Positions 44,093 to 53,864 of a stretch of DNA of 64,000 nt are shown one piece after another. Source of the stretch: Actinocorallia sp. API 0066 (GTDB taxonomy: Bacteria; Actinomycetota; Actinomycetes; Streptosporangiales; Streptosporangiaceae); NCBI RefSeq assembly GCF_020991275.1, contig NZ_JAJLQY010000001.1, positions 620,001 through 684,000 on the forward strand. The letters run 5' to 3'. The notes below the pieces were generated by a model. That model made no database searches and had not been told where the DNA came from. It saw only the letters and a list, made by a program, of their open reading frames with translations. Position 1 is the first letter of the stretch, and every line of letters starts with the position of its first letter. The position numbers and the translations under genes are program-made.

Positions 44093-44640
44093 CCTCGGCC
44101 GGGCCTCACGTTCTGCGGTGGGACGGGCGGTCCGTAGCGGAGTGGCGTGATCTGGTGGACGTCGTACCGTTCGCGGAGCTCCCGCACCGCGCCGGAGTCC
44201 ACCGACCGGTCGGCCGAGAAGATCTCGACGATCTCCTCGAAGTACCGTTCGTGATCGGGCGCCGGATGGCTCTGGAACAGCATGCGGGCCGGTGCGTCGC
44301 CGGCGTTCCGGAACGCGTGCGGGCATCCCTCCGGAACGAACATGCAGCTTCCGGGGCCCGCGCGGACGGGGCGGTCGCCCTGTGCCGACTCCCAGTCCTG
44401 CCAGCCCTCGTCGGTGCGGACGGCGGGCGGGAACGCGAACAGTTCGAGTTCTCCTTCGAGCACGTAGAAGAACTCCTGCGAGCGTTGGTGTGTGTGCGCT
44501 CCCACGTCGAACCCGGGCGGGACCACGACCTCGAAGGACGACGCGACGGCCCCGTCCTTCCCCGTGACCTTGAAGGTGATCTCCTGGGCCTTCGTCACCA
44601 GCCTCCGCCCCTGACCGGGCGGCACGATGAGGCCACTCAT
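44089..44640 (-). CDS. cupin-domain protein, first gene of the cluster
   Basis: A 183-residue cupin from ATG 44640, after AAAGGAG. Metal-site motifs are VGAHTHQRSQEFFYVLEGEL (HxH-x4-E) and PEGCPHAFRNAGDAPA with the third His. A C-terminal extension (ADRSVDSGAVRELRERYDV) follows. Cupins in related THN clusters act as monooxygenases that oxidise THN or flaviolin before amination, which fits the coupling to the aminotransferase. A non-enzymatic sensor role cannot be excluded. Confidence 0.85.
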   Translation of the reverse strand: MSGLIVPPGQGRRLVTKAQEITFKVTGKDGAVASSFEVVVPPGFDVGAHTHQRSQEFFYVLEGELELFAFPPAVRTDEGWQDWESAQGDRPVRAGPGSCMFVPEGCPHAFRNAGDAPARMLFQSHPAPDHERYFEEIVEIFSADRSVDSGAVRELRERYDVHQITPLRYGPPVPPQNVRPGRG

Positions 44641-45085
44641 GCGACTCACTCCTTTGGCGGCGCCACGCCGACGGCCTGTGCGGACCACCGGCGTGCACGA
44701 GACAGGCCCGGGCAGCCGGGATCCCGGCGCGGGGCGGTGAGCGCGTGCGCCTTACGGAGGGCCGAGCCCATCCTGCGCCGCAGAAACAAGAAGCCCGGAA
44801 TCAACCGCCACATCAGGGGCGAGATCCGGGCAGACAAGCATACTTATAGGTTCTTCAGGCTCCGATTGTCAACCCTCACCCCTCACGCCTCCCCGCCCTC
44901 GGGCCGGGGGGGGGGGGGAGGAGGGAGCCTCGTGGCCATGCTCGGCCGTGGCCGCACCCGTGGCCGCTTCTGACGGCGGCGGCGACGGAGCCCGGCCCCC
45001 TGCGCCGTTTTAGGCGGGGGAGGGGTCGGGCCCGGCGGGGGGTCGGTCCGGGGCGACGGACCTGCCTCGGGCCGGGCCCGGGTCT
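44641..45085. other. intergenic leader and promoter region of the meroterpenoid cluster
   Basis: A 445-base gap. It holds the minus-strand promoter (44843-44872), which implies a leader of about 195 bases before the cupin start. It also holds a run of 13 G at 44906-44918 and G/C-rich inverted segments at about 44990-45035 beyond the malic enzyme stop. A 63-codon frame (44837-44646, minus) lies inside the leader but begins at the predicted transcription start and lacks a ribosome site. I see no convincing gene. Confidence 0.5.
44843..44872 (-). promoter_or_regulatory. housekeeping-type promoter of the meroterpenoid operon
   Basis: On the minus strand TTGACA (44872-44867) and TATAAG (44848-44843) are separated by 18 bases. 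Both hexamers are close to the consensus for the principal sigma factor and are conspicuous in this GC-rich DNA. The next gene downstream on that strand is the cupin at 44640. No operator overlapping the promoter is evident. Confidence 0.65.
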
Positions 45086-46264
45086 TTAGATGCGGTTGAC
45101 GCCTTCGGCGCGGGCCTGGGCGGCGACCGCGGCGATGACGGCGGGGGCGACGCGGTCGTCGAAGGGGCTGGGGATGATGAAGTCCTCGGTGAGTTCGGCG
45201 TCGGTGACGACGCCCGCGAGGGCCTCGGCGGCGGCGACCTTCATGCCCTCGGTGATCGAGTGCGCCCGGACGTCGAACGCGCCCTTGAAGATGCCGGGGA
45301 AGGCCAGCACGTTGTTGATCTGGTTCGGGAAGTCGCTGCGGCCGGTGGCGACGACGCGGGCGTGCGCGCGGGCCACGTCGGGGTGGACCTCGGGGGTCGG
45401 GTTCGACAGCGCGAACACGATCGCGTCCTCGGCCATGGTGGCGACGGCCGACTCCGAGACCGTCGAGCCGGACAGGCCGATGAAGAAGTCCGCGCCGCGC
45501 AGCGCCTCCTCGGTCGAGCCCTTCAGGCCCGCCTTGTTGGTGTCGGCGGCCAGCGCCTGCTTCACCGAGTTGAGGCCGTCACGGCCCTCGTAGATGAGGC
45601 CCTTGCTGTCGGACACCGCGATGTCGCCGACGCCCGCGTTGAGCAGGATGCGGCAGACCGCGACGCCGGAGGCGCCCGCGCCCGCGATGACGCCGCGCAT
45701 CTCCGAGAGCGGCTTGCCGATGAGGCGCGAGGCGTTCTTCAGCGCGGCCAGCGAGACGATCGCGGTGCCGTGCTGGTCGTCGTGGAAGACCGGGATGTCG
45801 AGGGCGGCGCGCAGCCTGTCCTCGATCTCGAAGCAGCGCGGCGCGCTGATGTCCTCGAGGTTGATGCCGCCGAACGACGGGGCGAGGCGGATGACCGTCT
45901 CGACGATCTCGTCGACGTCGGTGGTGGCCAGCGCGATCGGGACCGAGTCGACCCCCGCGAACTCCTTGAACAGCAGGGACTTGCCCTCCATGACGGGCAT
46001 GGAGGCGGCGGGCCCGATGTCGCCGAGGCCGAGGACGGCGGTGCCGTCGGTGACCACCGCGACCACCTTGGAGGTCCAGGTGTACTCGTAAGCCAGTTCC
46101 GGGTGGTCGGCGATGGCGGTGCAGACGCGCGCGACGCCGGGCGTGTAGGCGAGCGAGAGGTCGTCCTTGTCGCGGACCGGGATCGTGGAGCGGACCTCGA
46201 GCTTGCCGCCCACGTGGAGCGCGAAAGCCGGATCGTCGGAGTAATCGGGAAGGTCAGTAGCCAC
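45086..46264 (-). CDS. NAD(P)-dependent malic enzyme
   Basis: A 392-residue enzyme that oxidatively decarboxylates malate to pyruvate. The start is GTG 46264. Key parts are [16 protein letters not shown] (Tyr), [31 protein letters not shown] (split domain with the catalytic Lys), [21 protein letters not shown] (metal Glu and Asp), [11 protein letters not shown] and [21 protein letters not shown] (dinucleotide fold). [12 protein letters not shown] and [19 protein letters not shown] are also conserved. The protein is single-domain, shorter than MaeB fusions. It is expected to feed pyruvate and reducing power to acetyl-CoA-based metabolism. Confidence 0.94.
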   Translation of the reverse strand: MATDLPDYSDDPAFALHVGGKLEVRSTIPVRDKDDLSLAYTPGVARVCTAIADHPELAYEYTWTSKVVAVVTDGTAVLGLGDIGPAASMPVMEGKSLLFKEFAGVDSVPIALATTDVDEIVETVIRLAPSFGGINLEDISAPRCFEIEDRLRAALDIPVFHDDQHGTAIVSLAALKNASRLIGKPLSEMRGVIAGAGASGVAVCRILLNAGVGDIAVSDSKGLIYEGRDGLNSVKQALAADTNKAGLKGSTEEALRGADFFIGLSGSTVSESAVATMAEDAIVFALSNPTPEVHPDVARAHARVVATGRSDFPNQINNVLAFPGIFKGAFDVRAHSITEGMKVAAAEALAGVVTDAELTEDFIIPSPFDDRVAPAVIAAVAAQARAEGVNRI

Positions 46265-46603
46265 AGCGACCCCACTGAAGAAGAAGTTTCGGATTTCGGG
46301 CAGACGCCATAGGAGAACACCCAACCTTCTGGTGGGGGGGTGTCTGGGATGGTCGCCTCTCGATGAGGGAAAACACGGGGGTCACCCGTCCAGCGATTGT
46401 GACATACCCGCGCCGGAGGGGAAACCGTGGGTCCCCCGGGGAACGTTAGGTGGGAGATAGGTCACTCTTGTCCGTTTCGTCTGGATCGCTGGTGCCCGAT
46501 GGCGCCCTACGGCATTATTTAGCCTCGAAGCAAAAGGCGCAATATTTCTCCTGAGATTGTCTTGCCTCTTGGCCGGAACTTGTGCATCGGTGTGGCGCGG
46601 GTC
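46265..46603. other. intergenic region upstream of malic enzyme
   Basis: A 339-base gap. It is AT-richer around 46500-46560 (ATTATTTAGCC, GCGCAATATTTCTCC), which may include a promoter, but the hexamers are not clear. No gene, hairpin or repeat that I can support is present. Confidence 0.4.
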
Positions 46604-46792
46604 TCAGTCCAGGTCGTCGTCATCGTCGTCGTCCAGCCGGGCCAGCCACGTCGCCAGCCGCTCCACCGGCGTCTCGAACTCCGGGTTCAGGTCCACGAAC
46701 TCCACAAGCCGCTCGGCCACCCACGCCAGCGAGACCTCCTCCTCGCCGCGCCGGGCGACGAGCTCCTCGATCCCGCGATCCGTGAAATACAC
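46604..46792 (-). CDS. DUF6104 family small protein
   Basis: A 62-residue acidic protein from GTG 46792. It reads YFTDRGIEELVARRGEEEVS, LAWVAERLVEFVDLNPEFE, TPVERLATWLARLDDDDDDD, a sequence I associate with the actinobacterial DUF6104 family. These proteins have no known function. Earlier starts in frame (up to 46852) would overlap the hairpin between this gene and kgd. The product ends with a poly-Asp tail. It lies downstream of kgd on the same strand. Confidence 0.8.
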   Translation of the reverse strand: MYFTDRGIEELVARRGEEEVSLAWVAERLVEFVDLNPEFETPVERLATWLARLDDDDDDDLD

Positions 46793-46833
46793 GCACAGCC
46801 TCCTGCTCGCGTTGTGCCGTCTCAGGTACACCG

Positions 46834-46861
46834 AAGGCCCCGGTGCGGACACCGGGGCCTT
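46834..46861 (-). terminator. hairpin downstream of kgd
   Basis: A perfect 12-base inverted repeat: AAGGCCCCGGTG at 46834-46845 and CACCGGGGCCTT at 46850-46861 with a 4-base loop. It begins 10 bases after the kgd stop on the minus strand. No long T tract follows, which is usual for actinomycete terminators. Confidence 0.72.
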
Positions 46862-46871
46862 CTGAAGGGCT

Positions 46872-49800
46872 CTAAGCGCCGGGGAAGAGGCGCTGGAGGA
46901 TGGCCTCCTGCTCGGCCAGGTGGGTCTTGGCGGACCCGACGGCCGGAGACGAGGAGGCGGGCCGCGACACCAGGTTCAGCTTGGTGTCGAGGTAGGCGGG
47001 CAGCACCAGCGCGAAACTGGGCCAGGCGCCCATGTTCTTCGGCTCGTCCTGCACGTACGTGATCTCCACGCCCGCCGGGTACTTGGCGATCTCCGCCCTG
47101 ATCTCGTCGATCGGGATCGGGTACAGCCGCTCGATCCGCACGACGGCGGTGTCGTTGGCGCCCGCCTTGTCACGCCGGGCCGCGACGTCGTAGTAGATCT
47201 TGCCCGTGGTGAGCAGCACCCGCCTGACGCCCGCCGGATCCACCTTGTGGTCGGGGATGACCGGCTGGAACGCGCCCGAGGTGAACTCCTCCGCCGCCGA
47301 GGTGGCGGACTTGGAGCGCAACAGCGACTTGGGCGTGAACACCACCAGCGGCTTGCGGCGGTTGGACAGGGTCTGCCAGCGCAGCATGTGGAAGTAGTTC
47401 GCCGGAGTCGTCGGGTAGACGACCGTCATGTTGTCCTGGGCGCACAGCTGCAGGTACCGCTCGATGCGGGCCGAGCTGTGGTCCGGGCCCTGGCCCTCGT
47501 AGCCGTGCGGCAGCAGCAGCGTCACCGACGAGTGCTGGCCCCACTTCTGCTCGCCCGAGGAGATGAACTCGTCGACGATCGACTGGGCGCCGTTGGCGAA
47601 GTCGCCGAACTGGGCCTCCCACATCACCAGCGCGTCGGGGCGCTGGAGCGAGTAGCCGTACTCGAAGCCCATCGCGGCGAACTCGCTCAGCAGCGAGTCG
47701 TGCACGTAGAACTTGTTGGTGCCCTGGAAGAACTGCGACAGCGGGGTGTGGTCCTCGCCGGTCTTGCGGTCCACCAGCACCGCGTGCCGCTGGCCGAAGG
47801 TGCCGCGCCGGGAGTCCTGGCCGACGAGGCGCACCGGGTGGCCGTCGATGAGCAGCGACCCGAAGGCCAGCAGCTCGCCGGTGGCCCAGTCGATCGCGTT
47901 GTCGTCCACGCTCTTGACGCGCCGGTCGAGCACCGGCTGGAGGCGTGGATGCACCGAGAAGCCCTGCGGCAGCGACGCCTGCGTCTCGATGATCCGCTTG
48001 ACCGTCTCCTGGCTGATCGCCGACCCGGCCGCCGCGTGGTCGATCGGGATGCGGTCCTCGTCCGGCGGGCGCACCACCGCCCCGGGCGGGGTCGGGTGGT
48101 TGACCGCCTCGCGCACCTCGGTGAACGCCCGCTCAAGCTGCTGCTGGTAGTCCTGGAGGGCCTGCTCGGCCTCCTCGACGGTGATGTCGCCGCGCCCGAT
48201 CAGGGCCTCGGTGTACAGCTTGCGGACCGAGCGCTTGGCGTCGATCAGGTCGTACATCAGCGGCTGGGTGAACGAGGGGTTGTCCGCCTCGTTGTGGCCC
48301 CGGCGCCGGTAGCAGACCATGTCGATGACGACGTCCTTCTTGAACGCCTGCCGGTACTCGAACGCCAGCCGCGCGACCCTGGCGCACGCCTCGGGATCGT
48401 CGCCGTTGACGTGGAAGATGGGCGCCTGGATCATCCGGGCGACGTCGGTGGAGTACACCGACGAGCGCGAGTACTCCGGCGCGGTGGTGAAGCCCACCTG
48501 GTTGTTGACCACGATGTGGACCGTGCCGCCGGTGCGGTAACCGCGCAGCTGCGACAGGTTCAGCGTCTCGGCCACCACACCCTGCCCGGCGAACGCCGCG
48601 TCGCCGTGGATGAGGATCGGGAGCACCGAGAAGCCGGACTCGCCGATGTCCATGACGTCCTGCTTGGCCCGGACGACGCCCTCAAGGACCGGGTTGACGG
48701 CCTCCAGGTGCGACGGGTTGGCCACCAGCGAGGTGTGGATCCTGTGGCCGTTCCACGCCTGGAACTCGCCCTCGGCGCCCAGGTGGTACTTGACGTCGCC
48801 GGAACCCTGCGCCGACCGCGGGTCCAGGTTGCCCTCGAACTCGCCGAAGATCTGCGAGTAGGACTTGCCGACGATGTTCGCGAGCACGTTGAGCCGGCCG
48901 CGGTGCGCCATGCCGACGACCGCCTCGTCCAGGTTCGCGGTGGCCGCCGCGGTGATCACCGAGTCGAGCAGCGGGATCAGGGACTCGCCGCCCTCCAGCG
49001 AGAACCGCTTCTGGCCGACGAACTTGGTCTGCAGGAACGTCTCGAACGCCTCCGCGGAGTTGAGCCGCCGCAGGATGTGCAGCTGCTCGTCCCGCGAGGG
49101 CTCCTCGAACGCCGGGTGCTCGACGTGCTCCTGGATCCAGGCCCGCTCCTCGGGGTCCTGGATGTGCATGTACTCGATGCCGACGGTGCGGCAGTACGAC
49201 GCGCGCAGCACACCCAGGATCTCGCGCAGCCGCATGGTCGGCTTGCCGCCGAACCCGCCGGTGGCGAACTCCCGCTCCAGGTCCCACAGGGTGAGGCCGT
49301 GCTGGAGGATGTCGAGGTCCGGGTGACGGCGCTGCTTGTACTCCAGCGGGTCGGTGTCGGCCATCAGGTGGCCGCGCACGCGGTAGGCGTGGATCAGCTC
49401 GTGCACGCGGGCGATCTTGGCGATGTCGTTCTCGTGCGTCGCCGAGATGTCCTGGACCCAGCGGACCGGCTCGTACGGGATGCGCAGCGACTCGAAGATC
49501 TCGTCGTAGAAGCCCTGCTCGCCGAGCAGCAGCGCGTGCACGGTCCGCAGGAAGTCGCCCGACTGGGCGCCCTGGATGATGCGGTGGTCGTACGTCGAGG
49601 TGAGCGTCATGATCTTGGAGATCGCCATCCGGGCGAGCGTCTCCTCCGACGCCCCGGCGTACTGCGCCGGGTACTCCATCGCGCCGGCGCCGATGATCGC
49701 GCCCTGGCCCGGCATCAGGCGCGGCACCGAGTGCACGGTGCCGATGGTGCCGGGGTTGGTCAGGCTGATCGTCGCGCCCAGGTGGTCCTCAAGGGTGAGC

Positions 49801-50531
49801 TTGTTGGCGCGCGCCTTGCGCACCAGCTCCTCGTAGGCCGCCCAGAACTGGCGGAAGTCGAGCGTCTCGGCCGACTTGATCGACGGCACGACGAGCTGAC
49901 GCTGGCCGTCCGCCTTCTTCAGGTCGATCGCCAGGCCGAAGTTGACGTGCTCGGGCCGCACCATGGTGGGCTTGCCGTCCACCTCGGTGTAGTAGGCGTT
50001 CATCTCCGGCATCGCCTTGAGCGCCTGCACGATGGCGTAGCCCAAGAGGTGGGTGAAGGAGACCTTGCCGCCACGACCCCGCTTCAGGTGATTGTTGATC
50101 ACGATGCGGTTGTCGATGAGCAGCTTGGCCGGGATGGCGCGGACGCTCGTCGCCGTCGGCACCGCGAGGCTGTTCTCCATGTTGGCCACCGTCTTGGCGG
50201 CCACTCCACGCAGTTTCACCTCCTCGGCACCCGCGGCCACCGGCACCGCGGGCGCCTTGGGCGCGGCCTTGGCCGGGGCGGGGGCGGGCGCCTTCGGGGG
50301 CGCCGCGGCGGGCGCCTCGGGCGCCGCGCTGGTCGTCGGGGCCGCCGCGGACGCGGCGCCGTTCACAGGCTGAGTGGGCTTGGCGCCCGGCTGGTAGTCC
50401 GCGAAAAAGCTCCACCAGGCACGGTCGACCGTCTCGGGGTCTTCCAGGTACTTCTGGTAAAGCTCATCGACCAGCCACTCGTTGGCGCCGAAATCGCTCA
50501 GATCGGCAGGGGTGTGCGACTCGCTCGACAC
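46872..50531 (-). CDS. kgd: multifunctional 2-oxoglutarate decarboxylase/dehydrogenase Kgd (OdhA-type)
   Basis: A 1219-residue fusion of an E2o-like acyltransferase and an E1o thiamine-diphosphate enzyme. The short N-terminal tail is [19 protein letters not shown], followed by an Ala/Pro linker (about 40-110). The acyltransferase part (about 115-350) has [20 protein letters not shown] and [18 protein letters not shown]. The E1o part has [57 protein letters not shown] and [21 protein letters not shown]-terminal blocks include [20 protein letters not shown]. It works in the TCA cycle. In actinobacteria it assembles with lipoyl E2p components and is controlled by GarA/OdhI. Confidence 0.95.
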   Translation of the reverse strand: MSSESHTPADLSDFGANEWLVDELYQKYLEDPETVDRAWWSFFADYQPGAKPTQPVNGAASAAAPTTSAAPEAPAAAPPKAPAPAPAKAAPKAPAVPVAAGAEEVKLRGVAAKTVANMENSLAVPTATSVRAIPAKLLIDNRIVINNHLKRGRGGKVSFTHLLGYAIVQALKAMPEMNAYYTEVDGKPTMVRPEHVNFGLAIDLKKADGQRQLVVPSIKSAETLDFRQFWAAYEELVRKARANKLTLEDHLGATISLTNPGTIGTVHSVPRLMPGQGAIIGAGAMEYPAQYAGASEETLARMAISKIMTLTSTYDHRIIQGAQSGDFLRTVHALLLGEQGFYDEIFESLRIPYEPVRWVQDISATHENDIAKIARVHELIHAYRVRGHLMADTDPLEYKQRRHPDLDILQHGLTLWDLEREFATGGFGGKPTMRLREILGVLRASYCRTVGIEYMHIQDPEERAWIQEHVEHPAFEEPSRDEQLHILRRLNSAEAFETFLQTKFVGQKRFSLEGGESLIPLLDSVITAAATANLDEAVVGMAHRGRLNVLANIVGKSYSQIFGEFEGNLDPRSAQGSGDVKYHLGAEGEFQAWNGHRIHTSLVANPSHLEAVNPVLEGVVRAKQDVMDIGESGFSVLPILIHGDAAFAGQGVVAETLNLSQLRGYRTGGTVHIVVNNQVGFTTAPEYSRSSVYSTDVARMIQAPIFHVNGDDPEACARVARLAFEYRQAFKKDVVIDMVCYRRRGHNEADNPSFTQPLMYDLIDAKRSVRKLYTEALIGRGDITVEEAEQALQDYQQQLERAFTEVREAVNHPTPPGAVVRPPDEDRIPIDHAAAGSAISQETVKRIIETQASLPQGFSVHPRLQPVLDRRVKSVDDNAIDWATGELLAFGSLLIDGHPVRLVGQDSRRGTFGQRHAVLVDRKTGEDHTPLSQFFQGTNKFYVHDSLLSEFAAMGFEYGYSLQRPDALVMWEAQFGDFANGAQSIVDEFISSGEQKWGQHSSVTLLLPHGYEGQGPDHSSARIERYLQLCAQDNMTVVYPTTPANYFHMLRWQTLSNRRKPLVVFTPKSLLRSKSATSAAEEFTSGAFQPVIPDHKVDPAGVRRVLLTTGKIYYDVAARRDKAGANDTAVVRIERLYPIPIDEIRAEIAKYPAGVEITYVQDEPKNMGAWPSFALVLPAYLDTKLNLVSRPASSSPAVGSAKTHLAEQEAILQRLFPGA

Positions 50532-50788
50532 GGCGGAGATCGCCCTCTTCCGCAGCTCGCAGGTGGGTTCTAAACGTCCATAAGGCTACTCGCCCTGACG
50601 AGCGCGCGCTGCCGTGACCTCCGCCGTACCGTTCGGCCACCCCTGTCCGTGGGCGGCGGAAGGGTGCTGGTGCACACTAGAGCCCGATTCGGTTCGGTGC
50701 TACCAATGGGTACCGGCGGTGGTGGACGCCTTGGTCCACGGGTCGGTCGCACCGTCCGCCGCAACGTCAACGTCAGGGAGTGCGAACA

Positions 50789-51688
50789 ATGTCTGAACTG
50801 CGGTACGACGGCAAGGTCGCGATCATCACCGGCGCCGGGCACGGCCTGGGCCGCCAGCACGCGCTGGAACTCGCCGCGCGCGGCGCCAAGGTCGTCGTGA
50901 ACGACCTCGGCGGCGACCTGCACGGCGACGGCGCGTCGGTGGGCCCGGCTCAGGAGGTCGTCGCCGAGATCGTGAAGAACGGCGGCGAGGCCGTCGCCAA
51001 CGGCGGCAACGTCGCCACCGAGGAGGGCGCCGCCTCCATCGTCCAGGCCGCCCTGGACGCGTTCGGCAGGATCGACATCGTCATCAACAACGCGGGCATC
51101 CTGCGCGACAAGTCCTTCAAGAACATCAGCACCGCCGAGTGGGACGCCGTCATCGCCGTCCACCTGCGCGGCGCGTTCCTCGTGACGAAGGCGGCGTGGC
51201 CGCACCTGCGCGAGGCGGGCGCGGGCCGGGTCGTCAACACCTCGTCCCCGGCGGGCCTGTTCGGCAACTTCGGCCAGGCCAACTACTCGACGGCGAAGAT
51301 GGGCCTGGTCGGCTTCACCAAGACCCTCGCGGCCGAGGGCGCCAAGGCGGGCATCAAGGTCAACGCGATCGCGCCGGTGGCCTACACCCGGATGACGGCC
51401 GACCTCTTCCCCGCCGAGTTCGCCGACAAGCTGGGCGTCGAGCAGGTCACCCCGCTGGTGGCCTACCTCGCGCACGAGTCCGTGCCGGACAGCGGCCAGA
51501 CCTACACCGTCGGCGGCGGCCGGATCGCGAAGATCTTCGTCGCGGAGGGCCCCGGCTTCACCAAGAAGGACGGCCTGAGCGTCGAGGACGTCGCGGCGAA
51601 CTGGGAGCAGATCTCCGCGCAGGACCCGATCCAGGTGTTCGCCAACATCGGCGAGCAGACGCTGGCCACCTTCCAGGCGCTCTCCTAG
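50789..51688 (+). CDS. short-chain dehydrogenase, peroxisomal MFE-2-like
   Basis: A 299-residue SDR starting at ATG 50789, with AGGGAG upstream. The NAD site is IITGAGHGLGRQHALELAAR, then VVVNDLGGDLHGDGAS. The catalytic parts are NTSSPAGLFGNFGQANYSTAKMG (Ser, Tyr, Lys). The C-terminal extension (GPGFTKKDGLSVEDVAANWE) is typical of 3-hydroxyacyl-CoA dehydrogenases related to MFE-2. The enoyl-CoA hydratase gene starts 1 base after the stop, so both act in fatty-acyl or steroid side-chain beta-oxidation. The gene is divergent from kgd. Confidence 0.88.
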   Translation: MSELRYDGKVAIITGAGHGLGRQHALELAARGAKVVVNDLGGDLHGDGASVGPAQEVVAEIVKNGGEAVANGGNVATEEGAASIVQAALDAFGRIDIVINNAGILRDKSFKNISTAEWDAVIAVHLRGAFLVTKAAWPHLREAGAGRVVNTSSPAGLFGNFGQANYSTAKMGLVGFTKTLAAEGAKAGIKVNAIAPVAYTRMTADLFPAEFADKLGVEQVTPLVAYLAHESVPDSGQTYTVGGGRIAKIFVAEGPGFTKKDGLSVEDVAANWEQISAQDPIQVFANIGEQTLATFQALS

Positions 51689-51689
51689 C

Positions 51690-52484
51690 GTGGTCGCCTT
51701 CACCCGCCGGGACGGGGTGGCGACGATCACCCTGTCCCGGCCCGAACGGCTGAACGCGATCACCCCGGAGAACGTCGAGGAGCTCATCGCCATCCTGGGC
51801 GGGCTCAAGACGGACCGGGAGACGCGCGTGGTCATCCTGACCGGCGAGGGCCGTGGGTTCTGCGCCGGGATGGACATCCAGGGCGGAGGCGGCGAACGGG
51901 ACACGTCCGAGGTGTCCGAGGGGAAGATCCAGCGGCTGTACCGGGGCATGGCCCGGGCCGGGGAGGTCGTCCTCGGGCTTCGGGAGATCCCTCAGCCCGT
52001 CGTGGCGGCGCTGCGCGGGCCCGTCGTGGGGATGGCGTTCTCCTTGGCGCTCGCGTGCGACCTGCGGGTGGCGGCGCCCAGCACGCGGTTCACCGCGCCG
52101 TTCCTGAACCTCGGGTTCTCGGCGGGCGACCTCGGGCTCACCTGGCTGCTGCCCCGGCTGATCGGCACCGCGCGGGCCGGGGAGATCTTCTACCGGGCCC
52201 AGAAGGTGGACGCGGAGCGCGCGCTCGACCTGGGGCTCGTCACGGAGATCGCCGAGGACGACGTCGCGGGAGCCGAGGCGCTGGCGCGGGAACTGCTCGA
52301 CCGTTCCCCGTTCGGCCTGCGGCACACCAAGGAACTGCTCAACCTCAGCCTCGACGCGCCGGGGCTGCGCACCCATCTGGCGGTCGAGAACCGCACCCAG
52401 ACGCTCGCGTTCCTCACCGAGGACCTGGCCGAGGGGATCACCGCCACGATGGAGAAGCGGCCGCCGCGCTTCCGCGACCGCTGA
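51690..52484 (+). CDS. enoyl-CoA hydratase/isomerase
   Basis: A 264-residue crotonase from GTG 51690. The oxyanion hole residues are in LTGEGRGFCAGMDIQGGG and VVAALRGPVVGMAFSLALAC. The fold continues with GFSAGDLGLTWLLPRLIGTA, with an acid (GLTWLL region) that differs from the usual second Glu. The later half has AEALARELLDRSPFGLRHTK. The substrate is unknown. It is paired with the SDR gene and ends at a bidirectional hairpin. Confidence 0.88.
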   Translation: MVAFTRRDGVATITLSRPERLNAITPENVEELIAILGGLKTDRETRVVILTGEGRGFCAGMDIQGGGGERDTSEVSEGKIQRLYRGMARAGEVVLGLREIPQPVVAALRGPVVGMAFSLALACDLRVAAPSTRFTAPFLNLGFSAGDLGLTWLLPRLIGTARAGEIFYRAQKVDAERALDLGLVTEIAEDDVAGAEALARELLDRSPFGLRHTKELLNLSLDAPGLRTHLAVENRTQTLAFLTEDLAEGITATMEKRPPRFRDR

Positions 52485-52491
52485 CCGCACA

Positions 52492-52531
52492 CGAAGGGCC
52501 CCTGGGACGTCTCGCCTCCGGGGGCCCTTCG
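52492..52531. terminator. bidirectional hairpin terminator
   Basis: An 11-base inverted repeat, CGAAGGGCCCC at 52492-52502 and GGGGCCCTTCG at 52521-52531, lies between the convergent enoyl-CoA hydratase and ferredoxin genes and may end both. Confidence 0.75.
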
Positions 52532-52545
52532 CGGTCTCCTTGCTC

Positions 52546-52737
52546 CTACTCGCTGAGGGTGAGCGCCGCCTTGGGGCAGGAGCGGACGGCGTGGCGCACC
52601 TTGGCCTCCTGGGCGGGCGGGACGTCCTCGACGAGGACCGTGAGGTTGTCCTCGTCGTCGAGGTCGAAGACGTCGGGGGCGAGCCCGACGCAGACCCCGT
52701 TGGCCTCGCACACGAGATAGTCGACGGTGACCTTCAT
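52546..52737 (-). CDS. three-cysteine (3Fe-4S) ferredoxin
   Basis: A 63-residue ferredoxin from ATG 52737, with GAGGAGGA upstream. Cysteines are in LVCEANGVCVGLAPDVF and later VRSCPKAALTL. That is C-x5-C...C-P, three cysteines, typical of P450-partner ferredoxins with a 3Fe-4S cluster. LDDEDNLTVLVEDVP lies between. A perfect KstR-type palindrome lies about 110 bases upstream, so it is likely expressed with steroid catabolism genes and could feed electrons to one of the P450s at 58-64 kb. Confidence 0.9.
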   Translation of the reverse strand: MKVTVDYLVCEANGVCVGLAPDVFDLDDEDNLTVLVEDVPPAQEAKVRHAVRSCPKAALTLSE

Positions 52738-52847
52738 GTCCTGTTCCTCCTCAGCCGAAGCGCGCGGGCGGCCCACGGAAATCGCCCGGCCCCACTCTCC
52801 GAATCTCGTTCGGTTTTGTCAACGGGGTGCGCGCCGCCCGACAAAAG

Positions 52848-52861
52848 TAGAACACGTTCTA
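52848..52861. promoter_or_regulatory. KstR-type operator
   Basis: TAGAACACGTTCTA is a perfect 14-base palindrome matching the KstR consensus TNNAACNNGTTNNA. It lies between the divergent ferredoxin (start 52737) and methyltransferase (start 53046) genes. KstR represses cholesterol uptake and side-chain degradation genes in mycobacteria and relatives. The KstR protein gene is not in this window. Confidence 0.85.
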
Positions 52862-52865
52862 ATAG

Positions 52866-53711
<846 letters not shown>

Positions 53712-53864
53712 CCCCACCAACCTGCTTGACGCCCCGCCGAAAGCCCCGCGGAGCCGGCCGCGACTATAGATTCGCGGCACGGATATATAGCGGATGGCCT
53801 GTTCTGGGGCCTCGACTTTAAATTACAGCAGCGAAATTCAAGTCCCCTGGCCTAGCCTGACCCC

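Noticed and set aside
44646-44837. A 63-codon minus-strand frame in the leader of the meroterpenoid operon
   Set aside because: Its TTG start coincides with the predicted transcription start and has no ribosome site. I treat it as chance.
46920-50573. A 1217-codon open frame on the plus strand
   Set aside because: It is the antisense shadow of kgd. GC-rich codon use keeps the opposite strand open. The translation is low-complexity, rich in Arg, Val, Gly and Leu, without domains.
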